64,000 bases of DNA from assembly GCF_030269925.1 (NCBI RefSeq), contig NC_085135.1:4278753-4342752 (forward strand), given 5' to 3'. Below the pieces are notes generated by a model that worked only from the letters and a program-made list of their open reading frames with translations, made no database searches and was not told the origin of the DNA. The position numbers and the translations under genes were made by a program. Source of the stretch: Bombyx mori (taxonomy: Eukaryota; Arthropoda; Insecta; Lepidoptera; Bombycidae). Of this stretch, positions 1 through 10,778 are shown one piece after another; within the stretch, counting starts at the first letter, position 1; each line of letters starts with the position of its first letter.

Positions 1-245
1 TCGGTTATCCGTCGAATTCTGATATGCTAATATTCCGTATTCACTTATTCGTAATATTAGCCAATTCACATCGGTCGGGTTGTATCTATCCACAGAACAC
101 TGTTACTTCTAGCGAAGTATCTATCACACGAAAATATACTGTGTTATCGAGCAACACTTCCGGCCTCACAATTAATTATTTACGAACTTAGGAAATACAT
201 AGAACTTATTACTGTCTTATAATATAACTAGTAATTTCATAATCA

Positions 246-411
246 AGTAAATAGTTCATCCACAGATTCGGTAGAGTTCCGTTCAAAAGTCCCGTTGTAA
301 ACGGAGCGCCAGACTACCGACTGTGTTTACTGTAAGCAGAACGGTTTTTTGAGGTTGCGAAATTTTATTTAATTCTACGGTACTTCTGGTTCCTAAATTG
401 TATATTATATC
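246..411 (+). repeat. Inverted-repeat partner of 41222-41395
   Basis: The reverse complement of this stretch recurs at about 41222-41395 with only scattered differences and a gap of about 12 bases near 273. The shared core includes the words gccagactaccgactgtg and gaggttgcgaaattttatt. It has no coding potential. It could be the end of an unrecognised dispersed element or a local satellite monomer. Confidence 0.7.
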
Positions 412-901
412 AATCACTCACAACTTTATTTTACTGATATTAACTATTTATATCATTTAAAACAATTAATCTACTTGAAATTATTCATTTTATCACCACA
501 AACTATAGCTCGCTCAAAAATTTCGATCCTGACTTTTTTTCGATGTAAAAAGCATAGACCTATATAGTAGGGACACGACATATTGTTCTATACGTACAAT
601 TGCTTATATAAATAGCACCCATTTTGAAGGCACATACATAAACACATATCTATCTCGTTCTTACTCAGCACTTTAACTCGCAGGAAAACAATATAACAGT
701 ATTTCAGTGCGTACATAAAATGAAACATGAATATACGTAAATGTCTCCGTCTCCGTCTAATGAGGCCGAAAATCCGCCATGCTTAGCGCGCCAAATGTCA
801 TTGTCACGTCAGTTCGGCCGTCTGTTTTGGGTTGTACATTATTTATTGACTTTGATATCGATTTAATATGATTGCTTATATAAAAAAAATTTTTTTTATC
901 A

Positions 902-970
902 TGTTTTAAAATAATATAATATAAATATAATATAATATAAAATAATATAATATAATATAAATTTAAAATA
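902..970. repeat. AT low-complexity tract
   Basis: Imperfect repeats of the words aatat and aatataat. No other content is visible. Confidence 0.7.
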
Positions 971-1392
971 ATAATCAAAACATATTTTATAGGATCTCAA
1001 GAAAGTCGATGCCCCAAAACTATTATCTATATATATTTAAATTCATTATGGAGCCCTCATCCGAAAAATCGGACACCATTTTTCGGTCGGAATCTATTGA
1101 TCATGACACTAATCATAAATACCTCTTTAAAATATGTCATCAAAACATATTTAGACATTCTGTTTAGATATTTCAGGAAAAAGGCTACCGACAAAATCTC
1201 TTCGGAACTATTTAAATAAAATAGTTTTATTCCGCAGTGAGTAAAACACTATTGTCAACTCGTTATATATTTAATAATTAAGTGATTTTAGAGAGGAAGT
1301 CACAAGGAATGACGTTTGTAATTTTATTAACGAATAAAATAAATGTTCTGTAGGTGTTTTTTTTTATCAGGCGGTCCCTTGATAAGTTTAAA

Positions 1393-1432
1393 ATTTGAAT
1401 CACTCTCACTCTCAAGTGAGAGTGATTCAAAT
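1393..1432. repeat. Perfect 18-bp-arm hairpin
   Basis: Arms 1393-1410 (atttgaatcactctcact) and 1415-1432 are exact reverse complements around a 4-base loop. The arms contain a CACTCT/AGAGTG direct pattern. Possible explanations are a recent fold-back duplication, the core of a small MITE, or a hairpin RNA. Nothing nearby decides between them. Confidence 0.85.
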
Positions 1433-2007
1433 GGTGCGGCCTGCCTTCCTTGAGGTGCGCTGCGATAGTGTGTTACGGACTTTAGAGTCAGCAAAATAAT
1501 TAAAATAGATTGTAATAGTCTAAGAAAAACACGTACTCAAAATACGATAACATTCAGCATGCTAGAAATGGGCAGATGGCACTGTACTACGCCATATCTT
1601 TATGTTTTGCGGAAAATGACAACTTTATAAAATCAGTGTAGCAAATTTTAAAAATCGTCATATCGTTTACTTGGCAAATTTGAAGCACGAACTCGTCTTA
1701 GATTTCACATAATATCTAAATCACATCATCTTTGCACATAACAATATACTTACTTCCTATTAAAGTATAAATTCTACAAATACATTCACTCAACATTATT
1801 TAAAATAAAATGAGCCAAGAACATTTATCGATAAAACCTACTAACATTAAAATCTTCTGGGCAGCACTAAAACAGCCATGTTTTGTGGCCAGATGACGTC
1901 ACAGTGGCACGAATTTTTTGTTGACGTTTCATTTCCATAGGTTTCCTACTTCAGTGGTAAAAAGTGACATGCCACAGACTATAAATAATTCGAGAATACA
2001 TGGTAAT

Positions 2008-2276
2008 CTACGGCCGCCAGGGTGCGCTGGAATTATTCCTACTTTTTAATGGATTTTATGACCTGGTAACTGAGACCTTTAAGTCTTAATTTATATTCAT
2101 ATTTTTATGAAAAATGATATTATGGAGTGAAATGAAATGAAGATGATTAATTTGAGACATTAATCACCTGGGATGAAATGAAATGAAATGAGATGATATG
2201 GAATGAAATATAATCTCAGTAAAATAGTGGTCATTTACTAAAATCTCAGTGGAGGAGGCTTTTTGGAGGAAACGGA
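2008..2276 (+). repeat. Dispersed repeat with GAAAT microsatellite
   Basis: A stretch containing ggattttatgacctggta, then two GAAAT-rich blocks (about 2130-2150 and 2172-2210), then gtggaggaggctttttgg. From memory this word order is common as an interspersed repeat in moth genomes, but I cannot assign a class. No open frame of note. Confidence 0.4.
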
Positions 2277-3275
2277 GAAGTTACTTACAGCGGCTTTGTT
2301 TAATTTTTCCACATTTGTGCACTTTCACAGATATTAAACAGTTAATAAACCACCATTATTACACATTTAAACCCGAAGAAACACTAAATAGACAAAATAA
2401 AACAAATCACACAACTTCACACCTCGCGTTCCCGCCAAAAAGTCATTATTTCTACATAAACTGTAGCTTCAAGGGGATAGTTTGCAGTTCTTATTGAACG
2501 GTTTATACATTATATAATGTTAATGTTGTTACTGTTAGTATTTTAGTATATGTACTGCCGAAGCAAGTACTGTTGTTACTGTTGGAGGGACAATTTTGTT
2601 TTGTAATGTAATACCGAAATACTTCACGAGATGGCGTTACAAAAAATCCCTTCCCAAAACTATAAAACCGTTGTGATTGTCTACGTATAAATAATATTTA
2701 TTCGTATAATAAATAATATTTATTCGTAGGTGATTGTTTAAGATGTTATGAATATTTCAGTTTTGATTTCATTAAAATAACTTGAACTTTACTACTGAAT
2801 TCCGAAGAAAATTCTAATTAAGGCTGAGTTAAGTTCAGCTTTTTAATTAAAGCCTCTTACTGTAGTTTTTAAATTACATTTATGCGGATTGATGTTTCAA
2901 AGCTTTCAGATTTCAATTTTAAAATCTGAAATAATTAAGAACAGCGTCATCTACCGTTCACATTTGAAACAGAATTTAATTCGGTTTAAATTTGTAAAAG
3001 TTGATGTTGATTATTATTACACTAATTAATTGAGTGTTTCATCAGCTTTTAAGCTGAGTGACTATTTATAATTTATTTTTATTCTATTGTCTATTTTTGT
3101 TAAGTAATAAATGATTTAGGTTTTTCTTCCTCGACTTGTGTCGGCTTTGATAAATATCCCGTCCCGTTTCCCACAGGAAAAAAGATATCTATACCCCAAA
3201 ATTTTAATGATATTTTATGTGAAAAAAAAAAAAGAATAGAAAATGACTAAATGATGTAGAGAACCCCAGCGTGTG

Positions 3276-4804
3276 TTACTGTGCGTGAGTAGTGCCTCTT
3301 CTTCTTCTTCCTCGTCGTCCTCCTCGCTGCGTTATTGGCTGTTGTGTTGCCGTTGTATGAGTGGTGTCTGTTGGATTTTGTGTGTTTGATGAATGTTGTG
3401 TGTCGAGTGGCTGTTGTATGTCTGGCGGTCGTGGCGTGTTTTGTGTGTAGTGTTCTTGTGTGTTATGTACGAATACTATGTCTCCAAGCACCTTACTAAG
3501 TATAATTGATGTGTGAATAGCTGCCTGTTTCTGTAGGATACCAACGTTAATGTTGCTGTCCAATTTATTTAGGTATCTTGTAATACTTTTAGCTACTACC
3601 CCGGTAGCGCCAACGACTATTGGGATGACAGACGTTTGTGTATTCCACAAACGACTGACTTCAGTTTTCAAAAGATGGTATTTGCTCAGTTTTTCAATTT
3701 CTTTAGCACCTATGTTGTAATCGGATGGTACAGTAATATCAATTAGGAATGTGTTATTGTTGGTTTTATCAATATAAATTATATCAGGTCTATTGTGCGT
3801 TACGGTGACATCGGTTTGTACAGGCATCTCCCATAAGATTTTAGTGGATTCGTTCTCTTTGACTTGTGGCTTTCCTTCCACCAAAGGTCGGAAACTTTTA
3901 TTTTGTGTTTCTTGGCTAGACACCAGTAGACGTATTGGACCAGGCAATTATGACGTTTGACATAATAAGTCCCAGCCAGTTTTTCGCATGTTGATATGAT
4001 GTGCTGCGTGGTTTCATCTTTGCTAGCACATAGGCAACATTTGCCATCTACTGGCTGTTTTAGTATGTCCCGCTGATGTTGTCGTGTCATAACAGCTTGA
4101 TCTTGCACCGCAAATATTGAGGATTCTATGCTGGGAGATATCTGTTGCTTCTTTAACCATTTAAATGAAAGTTCGGTATCTATGTTGGCCTGGTCCAGTA
4201 CTTTTATAGGAAATTGCCCATGTAGCTGTTTATTTCGCCATGTTTTAACTTGTTTTTTTATAATTGCGTCTTTTATATCTTTGTCTGTATGTGTATGTCC
4301 CTGTGGTAAATGAAATTCTCTCTCTATTTCTTGTGCTTCGTTAATTATTGAGTATTTGACCCTATGTGTATCGTGTTGTACTATTGCTTTTATTAAATGA
4401 TCTCTTTCTACTTTTAAATATTGCTTATATTTAAGTATCTGTGCTTTATACATGTTTTGTACATTCAACAATCCTCTTCCTCCTTGTGCAATCGGTAAAT
4501 ACAATCTTTCTGTGTCTGCCTTTTGTTGGTGTGCTTTTTTTATTGCTAGTAGTTTTCTCGTTTTAATATCTATTTTCTGTAAATCACTATTTTTGTAATT
4601 AATAATACCGAAAGAGTAGAGCAGAACTGGAATTGCATATGTATTTATACCTTTGATTAGGTAGCGCGAGTTAAGATGTGTATTTAGTAGTTTCTTAATC
4701 CTTTTGAAATTCTCTTTGGTTATCTGTTCTTTTATTAAACTGTGTTCTATTTTACCTGATTCGTGAATTCCTAAATATTTATATCTATCTCCTATTGCAA
4801 GTTG
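3276..4804 (-). pseudogene. R4-like element C-terminal part: RT thumb, CCHC, RLE
   Basis: This is the downstream part of the R4-like polyprotein, read right to left. It resumes exactly at the 11-bp duplication left by the RTE insertion with ...QLAIGDRYKYLGI, the conserved motif after the RT palm. Next come the thumb region, a CCHC knuckle (CCLCASKDETTQHIISTC, about 4005-4060) and the restriction-like endonuclease signature RPDIIYID...IDITVP with a following KEIEKLSKY (about 3700-3800). A one-base indel near 3880 separates the knuckle region from the endonuclease frame, because the two overlap in different frames at 3800-3947. The C-terminus is Thr/Gln/Arg-rich and ends at 3276. The endonuclease would nick the target DNA in an intact copy. 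Confidence 0.8.
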
Positions 4805-4994
4805 GCCGTGTGGTGACGGCATTAGAATACTTTTGTCACCACCCCCATTACCATCCCAGGGGAGTCGTAAGAGGCGACAAAAGGGAAAGCATAACACACA
4901 ATATTTACTAGTGTGAGAGAAGGAAAACTCGAAATTAAACCCTGTACCAACCCGTCTAGCCAGCGTGGTACCAGTAGGCTAATAAACCTCCAAA

Positions 4995-6320
4995 ATGATT
5001 TCACACCGCAGAACCAGGACCCTAGTCCCCGGCGGCCCCGCTATTCCTGGTTACGGTAGCGGCCATGGTAACGGCGGGGCAAGGGGTGCTAAGAATCTCC
5101 GGCAGAGATCCGGCTACCACCCCCCTTCACAACGACAATTGGCCCTGATGACATACAACGTGCGCACTTTGAGGTTGGACGAGAAGCTAATAGAGCTGGA
5201 AGAAGAAATGAACAAGTTGCGCTGGGACGTTATTGGTTTATCGGAGATCCGAAGAGAGGGGGAGGATACGAAAACCTTACAGTCCGGCCACTTGTTCTAC
5301 TACCGGGAGGGAGAACAGAAGTCCCAAGGTGGTGTTGGGTTTATCGTCCACAAATCTCTCATAAACAACATTGTGGCCATCGAAAGTGTATCGAGTAGGG
5401 TAGTATACCTTGTCCTCAAAATCTCAAAGCGGTATTCGCTGAAGATTGTACAGGTATACGCCCCATCGACGTCACATCCAGACGATGAAGTGGAAGCTAC
5501 GTATGAGGACATTAGTAGGGCCATACGTAACTCTCAATCACATTTTACCGTTGTTATGGGAGATTTCAATGCAAAACTGGGCCGTAGAGGCGATGATGAG
5601 TTGAAAGTGGGGCCATTTGGATTTGGGCAGCGGAATCCCAGAGGACAGATGCTGGCGGACTTTATGGAGAAGGAAGGACTCTTTATGATGAATTCTTTCT
5701 TCAAGAAGCCGCCACAACGGAAATGGACCTGGTTGAGTCCCGACGGTGTAACAAGAAATGAAATTGACTTCATCATGAGCACCAACAGACAGATATTCAA
5801 CGATGTCTCTGTGATCAACAGTGTTAAAACAGGAAGTGATCACCGAATCGTCAGAGGCATGTTGAATATCAATGTCAGACTGGAAAGATCGCGTCTGATG
5901 AAGTCAATGCTTCGACCGTCGAATGCACAAATCCAAAACCCCGAGAGCTTTCAATTCGAATTGGCTAATCGCTTCGAATGGCTAAACAGCTGCGCATCAG
6001 TGGACGATGTAAACAGCAGGCTGGTAGAGACTGTCCGTACGGTAGGGTCCAAATTTTTCAAAACCCACCGTAAGAATAGACCTCAGAAACTATCCGACCA
6101 CACCCGAAACCTCATGGCTAGTCGACGTTTGATGACGCTCCAAACTTCGGAGGACGCTGAGTCATATAGGCAACTCAATAGACATATCATGAAGTCCTTG
6201 CGACACGACCTACGCTCCTTTAATACTCAGCGTATCAAAGAGACGATTGAGCGAAACCAAGGCTCTAAAGTGTTCGCAAGAGACGCTTCTATTAGGCAAA
6301 GCCAGCTGACGAAGCTGTGA
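4995..6320 (+). pseudogene. RTE element endonuclease half
   Basis: Encodes the N-terminal apurinic/apyrimidinic-like endonuclease of the RTE element (441 codons to the stop). Visible motifs are LMTYNVRTL near residue 51, SEIRREG near residue 83, the metal-site motif VVMGDFNAKLG near residue 188, and the catalytic TGSDHRIV near residue 281. After the endonuclease there is a basic linker. In an intact element this frame continues into the reverse transcriptase; here a small indel at about 6315 ends it with TGA at 6318-6320 and the sequence goes on in another frame from 6317. The first ATG at 4995 was taken as start because it follows the leader directly; this is not certain. Confidence 0.8.
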
Positions 6321-7427
6321 AGACCGAAGATGGACGTGTAACGTCGAATAAGTCAGAGGTCCTGCGGGAGATAGAGAGGTTCTACGGGCAGCTGTTTACC
6401 TCGGTCTCAGCTGAACCGCAAGGTTTAGCTGCAGACCCTAGAGCCAAGCTAACCCGACACTACACCGAAGACATCCCGGACATCAGCCTGTACGAGATTA
6501 GGATGGCTCTCAAACAGCTTAAGAATAACAAGGCACCGGGCGAGGATGGAATTACTACGGAGCTTCTGAAAGCGGGCGGGACGCCGGTACTGAAAGTCCT
6601 TCAGAAGCTCTTCAACTCCTCTTTGCTCGATGGAAAACCGCCACAGGCATGGAACAGGGGTGTTGTGATCCTGTTCTTCAAAAAAGGTGACAAAACCTTA
6701 TTGAAGAACTATAGGCCTATGGGCCTATAGTTCTTCAATAAACTGCTGAGCCATGTCTACAAGCTGTTCTCGAGAGTCATCACGAAGCGTCTCGAACGCA
6801 GGTTTGATGACTTCCAGCCTACCGAACAAGCCGGTTTCCGAAAAGGCTACAGTACCATAGACCACATACATACGCTGCGGCAGATTGTTCAGAAGACCGA
6901 AGAGTACAATCGGCCATTATGCTTAGCGTTTGTGGACTATGAGAAAGCCTTTGATTCCGTCGAAACATGGGCGGTCCTTAGATCTCTCCAGCGGTGCCGT
7001 ATTGACCACCGGTACATCGAAGTATTGAAGTGTTTGTATAATAACGCCACCATGTCAGTCCGAGTACAGGAGCATTGCACGAAGGAAATCCCTGTAAAGA
7101 GAGGAGTGAGACAGGGAGATGTGATATCTCCGAAACTGTTTATCAGTGCTCTGGAGGATTCCTTCAAGCTCCTGGAATGGCAAGGACTTGGCATCAATAT
7201 TAACGGCGAATACATCACTCATCTTCGGTTTGCCGATGACATCGTGGTCATGGCAGAGTCGCTGGAAGGTTTAGGGCGTATGCTCGGTGACCTAAGTAGG
7301 GTTTCTCAACAAGTGGGTCTTAAAATGAACATGGACAAAACAAAAATCATGTACAATGTCCATGTTGCACCCACCATAGTTACTGTTGGGAGCTCTACTC
7401 TTGAAGTTGTTGACGAATATATATACC
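6317..7427 (+). pseudogene. RTE element reverse transcriptase, N-terminal half
   Basis: Continues the RTE polyprotein after the indel. Reverse transcriptase blocks are seen in order: NKAPGEDGI (about 6525), KKGDKTLLKNYRP (about 6680), VDYEKAFDSV (about 6930), RGVRQGDVISPKLF (about 7100) and the catalytic FADDIVVMAES (about 7230). A fold-back duplication at 6698-6741 replaces a few conserved residues after NYRP and brings in an in-frame TAG, but the same frame resumes downstream. The frame is then cut at 7427 by the R1-clade insertion, with the residues DEYIY repeated on both sides through the 16-bp target duplication. Confidence 0.8.
6698..6741. repeat. Perfect 20-bp-arm palindrome inside the RTE RT gene
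   Basis: Arm 6698-6717 (ttattgaagaactataggcc) and arm 6722-6741 are exact reverse complements around the spacer tatg. The left arm is normal coding sequence (LLKNYR). The right arm replaces residues that normally follow NYRP. This is a local inverted duplication, not an element terminus. Confidence 0.95.
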
Positions 7428-8475
7428 TTTTTTTTTTTTTTTTTTTTTTTCGGGTAGAGGGCCGAACCTCCTACGAGGTCCCCGCGCAAAAGGGGCGCGC
7501 GGGGTATGTGAGACTCAACGATCTGCATGGTGTTGTGAGCAGACCGCGGGCCCAAGGATTTTAGAGCCCACCCACTAAACGACTCCTCTGCACTCTTACA
7601 CCCGACGTCCGATCCCCTCCGAGGTCAGAACCCGGATGAGGTAGGGGGGCTACCGCGGTCAACACTACAACCAGACGGCGCGGCTCACCCCAAGGACGCC
7701 CAGCCGACGGAGCCTTCGAGGCGAATCGAAGGCTCTGAAACGTCGGCCGTCTTGGTACGGCAGCCCGTCGGGCCGCCCAGACGGTGCCGCTGGTGTCCCG
7801 GAATACCCCGCTGGACCAGAACCAGCCTGCCGGGTCGGGACGCGATACACCGTCGACCGGTCGCTCTATTCACTCCACGGCAGCGCGCTAGAGTGCTGGT
7901 AGCGCGCCGCGCGGCCTCACCCCCTCAGGTCGCCCCTTGACCTTCACCGGGGGGAGGCCGCCACCTACAGGGGCCGGGACGTACGGGCGTATTCCCGCCT
8001 CCGGCCCCCGGCTCGACGGCGACGGATCGGTGCGGAAAGGGAAGAGCTCTCCCTCTCTCGCTCCGCCGCCTCCTTCTGCGATATGGTGGACTCGCAGAAG
8101 TCGAGCATCGCCTTCCAGGACGCGTCGCTGCCGAGCATCGTAGCCACGACGCGCGGCAGCGAGAGGTCCTCTCCAATGACCGCGACGAGGGCGGCGCGTT
8201 GCTCGTCGAATCCAGAGCAACGCGCCAGCGTGTGTTCCGCTGTATCTTCCTCGTCGCGGTCCGCGCAGTGGTGGCACTGCGCCGTCGGTTCCCTTCCGGC
8301 TATCTTGTGCAAGTACCGGCCGAAACAACCATGGCCGGTAAGCATCTGCGTTAGCCGGAAGGTGAGGCATCCGCGGTCGCGGCCCACCCAGTCCGCGAGA
8401 ACCGGGCGGACCGCCTCGACGGTTCGGAGGCCGGCCGACGGGTCCGCCAAGCGGCGAGACCACGCCTCCAGCACG
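7428..8475 (-). mobile_element. R1-clade LINE, 5'-truncated 3' fragment
   Basis: A poly-T run at 7428 onward is the poly-A tail read backwards. Next, on the minus strand, come the 3' UTR and the last about 160 codons of the R1-clade ORF2, including the CCHC motif CHHCADRDEEDTAEHTLARC. The same family appears at 35625, 54058 and 56839. The flanks carry the perfect 16-bp duplication gacgaatatatatacc (7412-7427 and 8476-8491), so this is a clean target-primed insertion into the RTE element. The 3' UTR includes a small hairpin (gagccttcga with its complement) near 7710. Confidence 0.92.
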
Positions 8476-9060
8476 GACGAATATATATACCTAGGACAGG
8501 CAGTCCGATTAGGTAGGTCCAACTTTGAGAGAGAGGTCAGTAGACGGATCCAACTCGGCTGGGCTGCGTTCGGTAAACTGCACAACGTCTTCTCGTCCAA
8601 AATACCTCAGTGCCTTAAGACAAAGGCGTACAACCAATGTGTGTTACCAGTGATGACTTATGGCTCGGAGACGTGGTGCTTCAATAGGGATCTTTTTAGA
8701 AGGCTCAAAGTCGCGCAGCGAGCTATGGAGAGGGCTTTGCTCGGCATTTTTCTACGTGATCGAATCCGAAATGAGGAGATCCGTAGAAGAACGAAGGTTG
8801 CTGACATAGCCCGTAGAATTAGTGAACTGAAGTGGCAATGGGCCGGCCACATAGCACGAAGAGAGGACGGTCGATGGGGCAGAAAGATCCTGGAGTGGCG
8901 ACCACGTACTGGCAAGCGCAGTGTGGGACGGCCACCTACTAGATGGACCGACGACCTAGTAAAAAGCGCTGGGTCTCGTTGGATGCAGGTGGCAATGGAC
9001 CGGTCGCACTGGAAATCTATTGGAGAGGCATATGTTCAGCAGTGGACGGCGATAGGCTGA
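8476..9060 (+). pseudogene. RTE element reverse transcriptase, C-terminal part
   Basis: Resumes the RTE frame after the R1 insertion with DEYIYLGQ. Typical RTE C-terminal motifs follow: QCVLPVMTYGSETW (about 8640), WAGHIAR (about 8840) and the proline/arginine-rich GRPPTRWTDDL (about 8930), ending in TGA at 9058-9060. This segment is the RT thumb and C-terminal tail. It is open throughout, so it has decayed little since insertion. A few bases of ATGATG tail and the 11-bp duplication follow. Confidence 0.85.
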
Positions 9061-9076
9061 AATGATGATGTTGATG

Positions 9077-9958
9077 ATTGCAAGTTGTTGAAATGTTTCC
9101 CCGCTTAATAATATGTGACCTTCTCCGATTGTACTGTTTCGATATCTTGAACTAATATGTATTGTATTGCACTTATCCAAACCGAACCTCATCCCTATGT
9201 CTTTTGTAAATATTTCTACACTTTCTAATAAAACTTTTGAGTTATTTCTATTGTTAGCATAAACTTTTAGGTCATCCATATATAACAAGTGATTAATCCA
9301 GAAACTGTCTTTATGTTTGTAACCCTTCATTTCATACTTGTTCAGTATGAATGATAACGGGTTAATCGCTAAACAGAACAACAATGGCGAGAGGGAGTCG
9401 CCTTGAAATATACCACGCCTGATGTAAATCGGTTCAGTAGTTATTGAATCCTGGGAGCCACGCGCCGTCATGATCACTTTCCAAGAAGGCATGGCCATCT
9501 GCAGAAACCTTTTAATCATGGGAGGACATTTATAGATATCAAGGATTTTGAGCAGCCATTGGTGTGACACACTATCGAATGCTTTTTGATAATCTATCCA
9601 CGCCATGCTCAGATTATTTTGGGATTGATGTGCATCCTCTAAGATGGCTTTGTTGACCATGAGGTGATCTTTACAGCCCCTAGCACCCCTGCGACATCCC
9701 CGTTGTTTTACTGCCATTACGTTGTTCTCATGGCAATGGTTATACAGTACGTTGGCCAATACAGAAGTAAGCAACTTGTACATGCTAGGTAGACAAGCTA
9801 TTGGTCTCCAATTTTTCGGATCTTCAGTGTTTTCGTTTTTGGGGATTAATATGACCTGACCTGTAGTGAACCAACCATTCTTCTAAATTTTCTATACCTG
9901 CAACTATTTTTGTAAATAATGAAGCTAAATATTTATGGACACTGGTTAGATATGTAAG
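9077..9958 (-). pseudogene. R4-like element reverse transcriptase core
   Basis: Minus-strand RT palm of the R4-like element. Motifs, read right to left: NWRPIACLPSMYKLL (about 9780-9825), the conserved RRGARGCKDHL (about 9680), IDYQKAFDSV (about 9590), GIFQGDSLSPLLF (about 9390) and the catalytic YMDDLKVYA (about 9260-9290). The segment upstream of NWRPI (WLVHYRSG versus the expected W-TTGQVILIPK) is in a different frame, so there is an indel near 9880. The left edge is the 11-bp duplication of the RTE insertion; the right edge is the imperfect duplication of the LTR-like insertion at 9959-10321. Confidence 0.8.
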
Positions 9959-10321
9959 CTTGAGGGTAGATATTATCTTGTTGAACACCAAGTAAAACGA
10001 AGTCACCTTTGGTTTCTGATTTAATCAACAATATGTTAACTTGACAATTCACTTTAACACTTGTCCAACTTTAACCAGTACGTACAACAGTCACTGAATC
10101 ACACAACGTAACAACGATATAGTAAGTGCACCGGGCAAACGCAGTCGAACGAATCCTCATTTCAAGGCACGTTCCGCCTTTTTATACTAGCCGGCGCAGC
10201 TGGCTTATGAGTCACTTCTGTTGCAGCTGTTGTTTACGAGTGGAACGACACGGCCGGCGCACCTGGCTTGTGTGAGTCACTCCTATTGCACGTGCTATAT
10301 AACATAAATATCGTTAACGCC
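9959..10321 (-). mobile_element. LTR-like insertion (solo LTR candidate)
   Basis: The R4-like frame breaks between LKYLT (about 10325) and SVHKYLA (about 9940). The stretch between is 363 bp, GC-richer than its host, with no open frame. It is bracketed by a 14-base imperfect duplication (gttagatatgtaag 9945-9958 and gtcagatatttaag 10322-10335, 12 of 14 the same). On the minus strand it contains a TATA-like tataaaaagg near 10179-10188 and TGTT...AACA ends nested slightly inside the bracket, which suggests a solo LTR. A 14-base duplication is too long for most LTR elements, so the class is open. Confidence 0.4.
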
Positions 10322-10699
10322 GTCAGATATTTAAGGTAGTAATTCTGTATTTTATCTATTCCCGGTGATTTCCAGTTTAGTAGTTTTTTAATAGCAATCT
10401 TTACTTGGTCTTCTGTAATCTCTTCTCTGTCTACTGTATTTACCTTGTTTGATGAAATTTCTATTTCTTTAATCCATTTAGCCTCCTTCTTATATTGTAT
10501 AGGATTGGATAGTATAGACGACCAAAATTTTTCTACACTTTCTTTACTTGGTACCTTGATATCTTTAGAGCCCTTACCTTCCAAACTTCTATACAATCTG
10601 TGTTCATTTTCGGTAAAGAGCCTATTTTGTTCCTTCCTAGTGTTCATGTCTTCATACCTCTTTATTCTCCCAGCTAAAGCTTTGATCTTCTGCTTTAAA
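10322..10699 (-). pseudogene. R4-like element, start of RT domain
   Basis: Minus-strand coding segment linking the N-terminal domain to the RT palm. It shows KALAGRIKRYEDMNTRKEQN (about 10625-10680), a region found before the RT in R2/R4 elements, then FWSSI and the first RT block LLNWKSPGIDKIQNYYLKYLT (about 10325-10385). It is cut on one side by the 79-bp insertion at 10700-10778 and on the other by the LTR-like insertion. Confidence 0.75.
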
Positions 10700-10778
10700 T
10701 AATAATAATAATAAAACATTTATTTCAGAAAAAATCCATAAAATAATAATAATAAATTAAAAAATTTAAATTTAAAAA
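10700..10778 (-). mobile_element. 79-bp LINE 3'-tail insertion with TTA repeat tail
   Basis: Bracketed by tttaaa at 10694-10699 and 10779-10784; joining the flanks restores the R4-like frame (ETLKQKI). On the minus strand the insert ends in gaaataaatgttttattattatt, that is a TTA microsatellite tail like those of several LINE families. Too short to name the parent. Confidence 0.6.

Larger units (their letters stand above)
1..3259. other. AT-rich non-coding region with small repeats
   Basis: About 3.2 kb of AT-rich DNA with no frame that shows a recognisable protein motif. The short open frames at 757-978 (minus) and 2249-2497 (plus) are low-complexity or have no family signature, so I do not call them genes. 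Separate small features are listed at 246-411, 902-970, 1393-1432 and 2008-2276. I see no RNA gene and no promoter that I could defend. Confidence 0.6.
4805..9076 (+). mobile_element. RTE-clade non-LTR retrotransposon, near full length
   Basis: It begins with a leader containing the word gtcgtaagaggcgac (about 4863), typical of lepidopteran RTE elements, then has one long reading frame with an apurinic-type endonuclease followed by reverse transcriptase, and ends in a short ATGATG-type tail just after the stop at 9060. The host flanks carry the perfect 11-bp duplication attgcaagttg. It is inserted in the R4-like element and in turn carries an R1-clade insertion at 7428-8475. A frameshift near 6317, a fold-back inverted duplication at 6698-6741 and the insertion all disable it. 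Confidence 0.85.

Noticed and set aside
757..978. 73-codon minus-strand open frame rich in Tyr/Ile/Leu
   Set aside because: It reads through an AT microsatellite (902-970), giving a low-complexity peptide.
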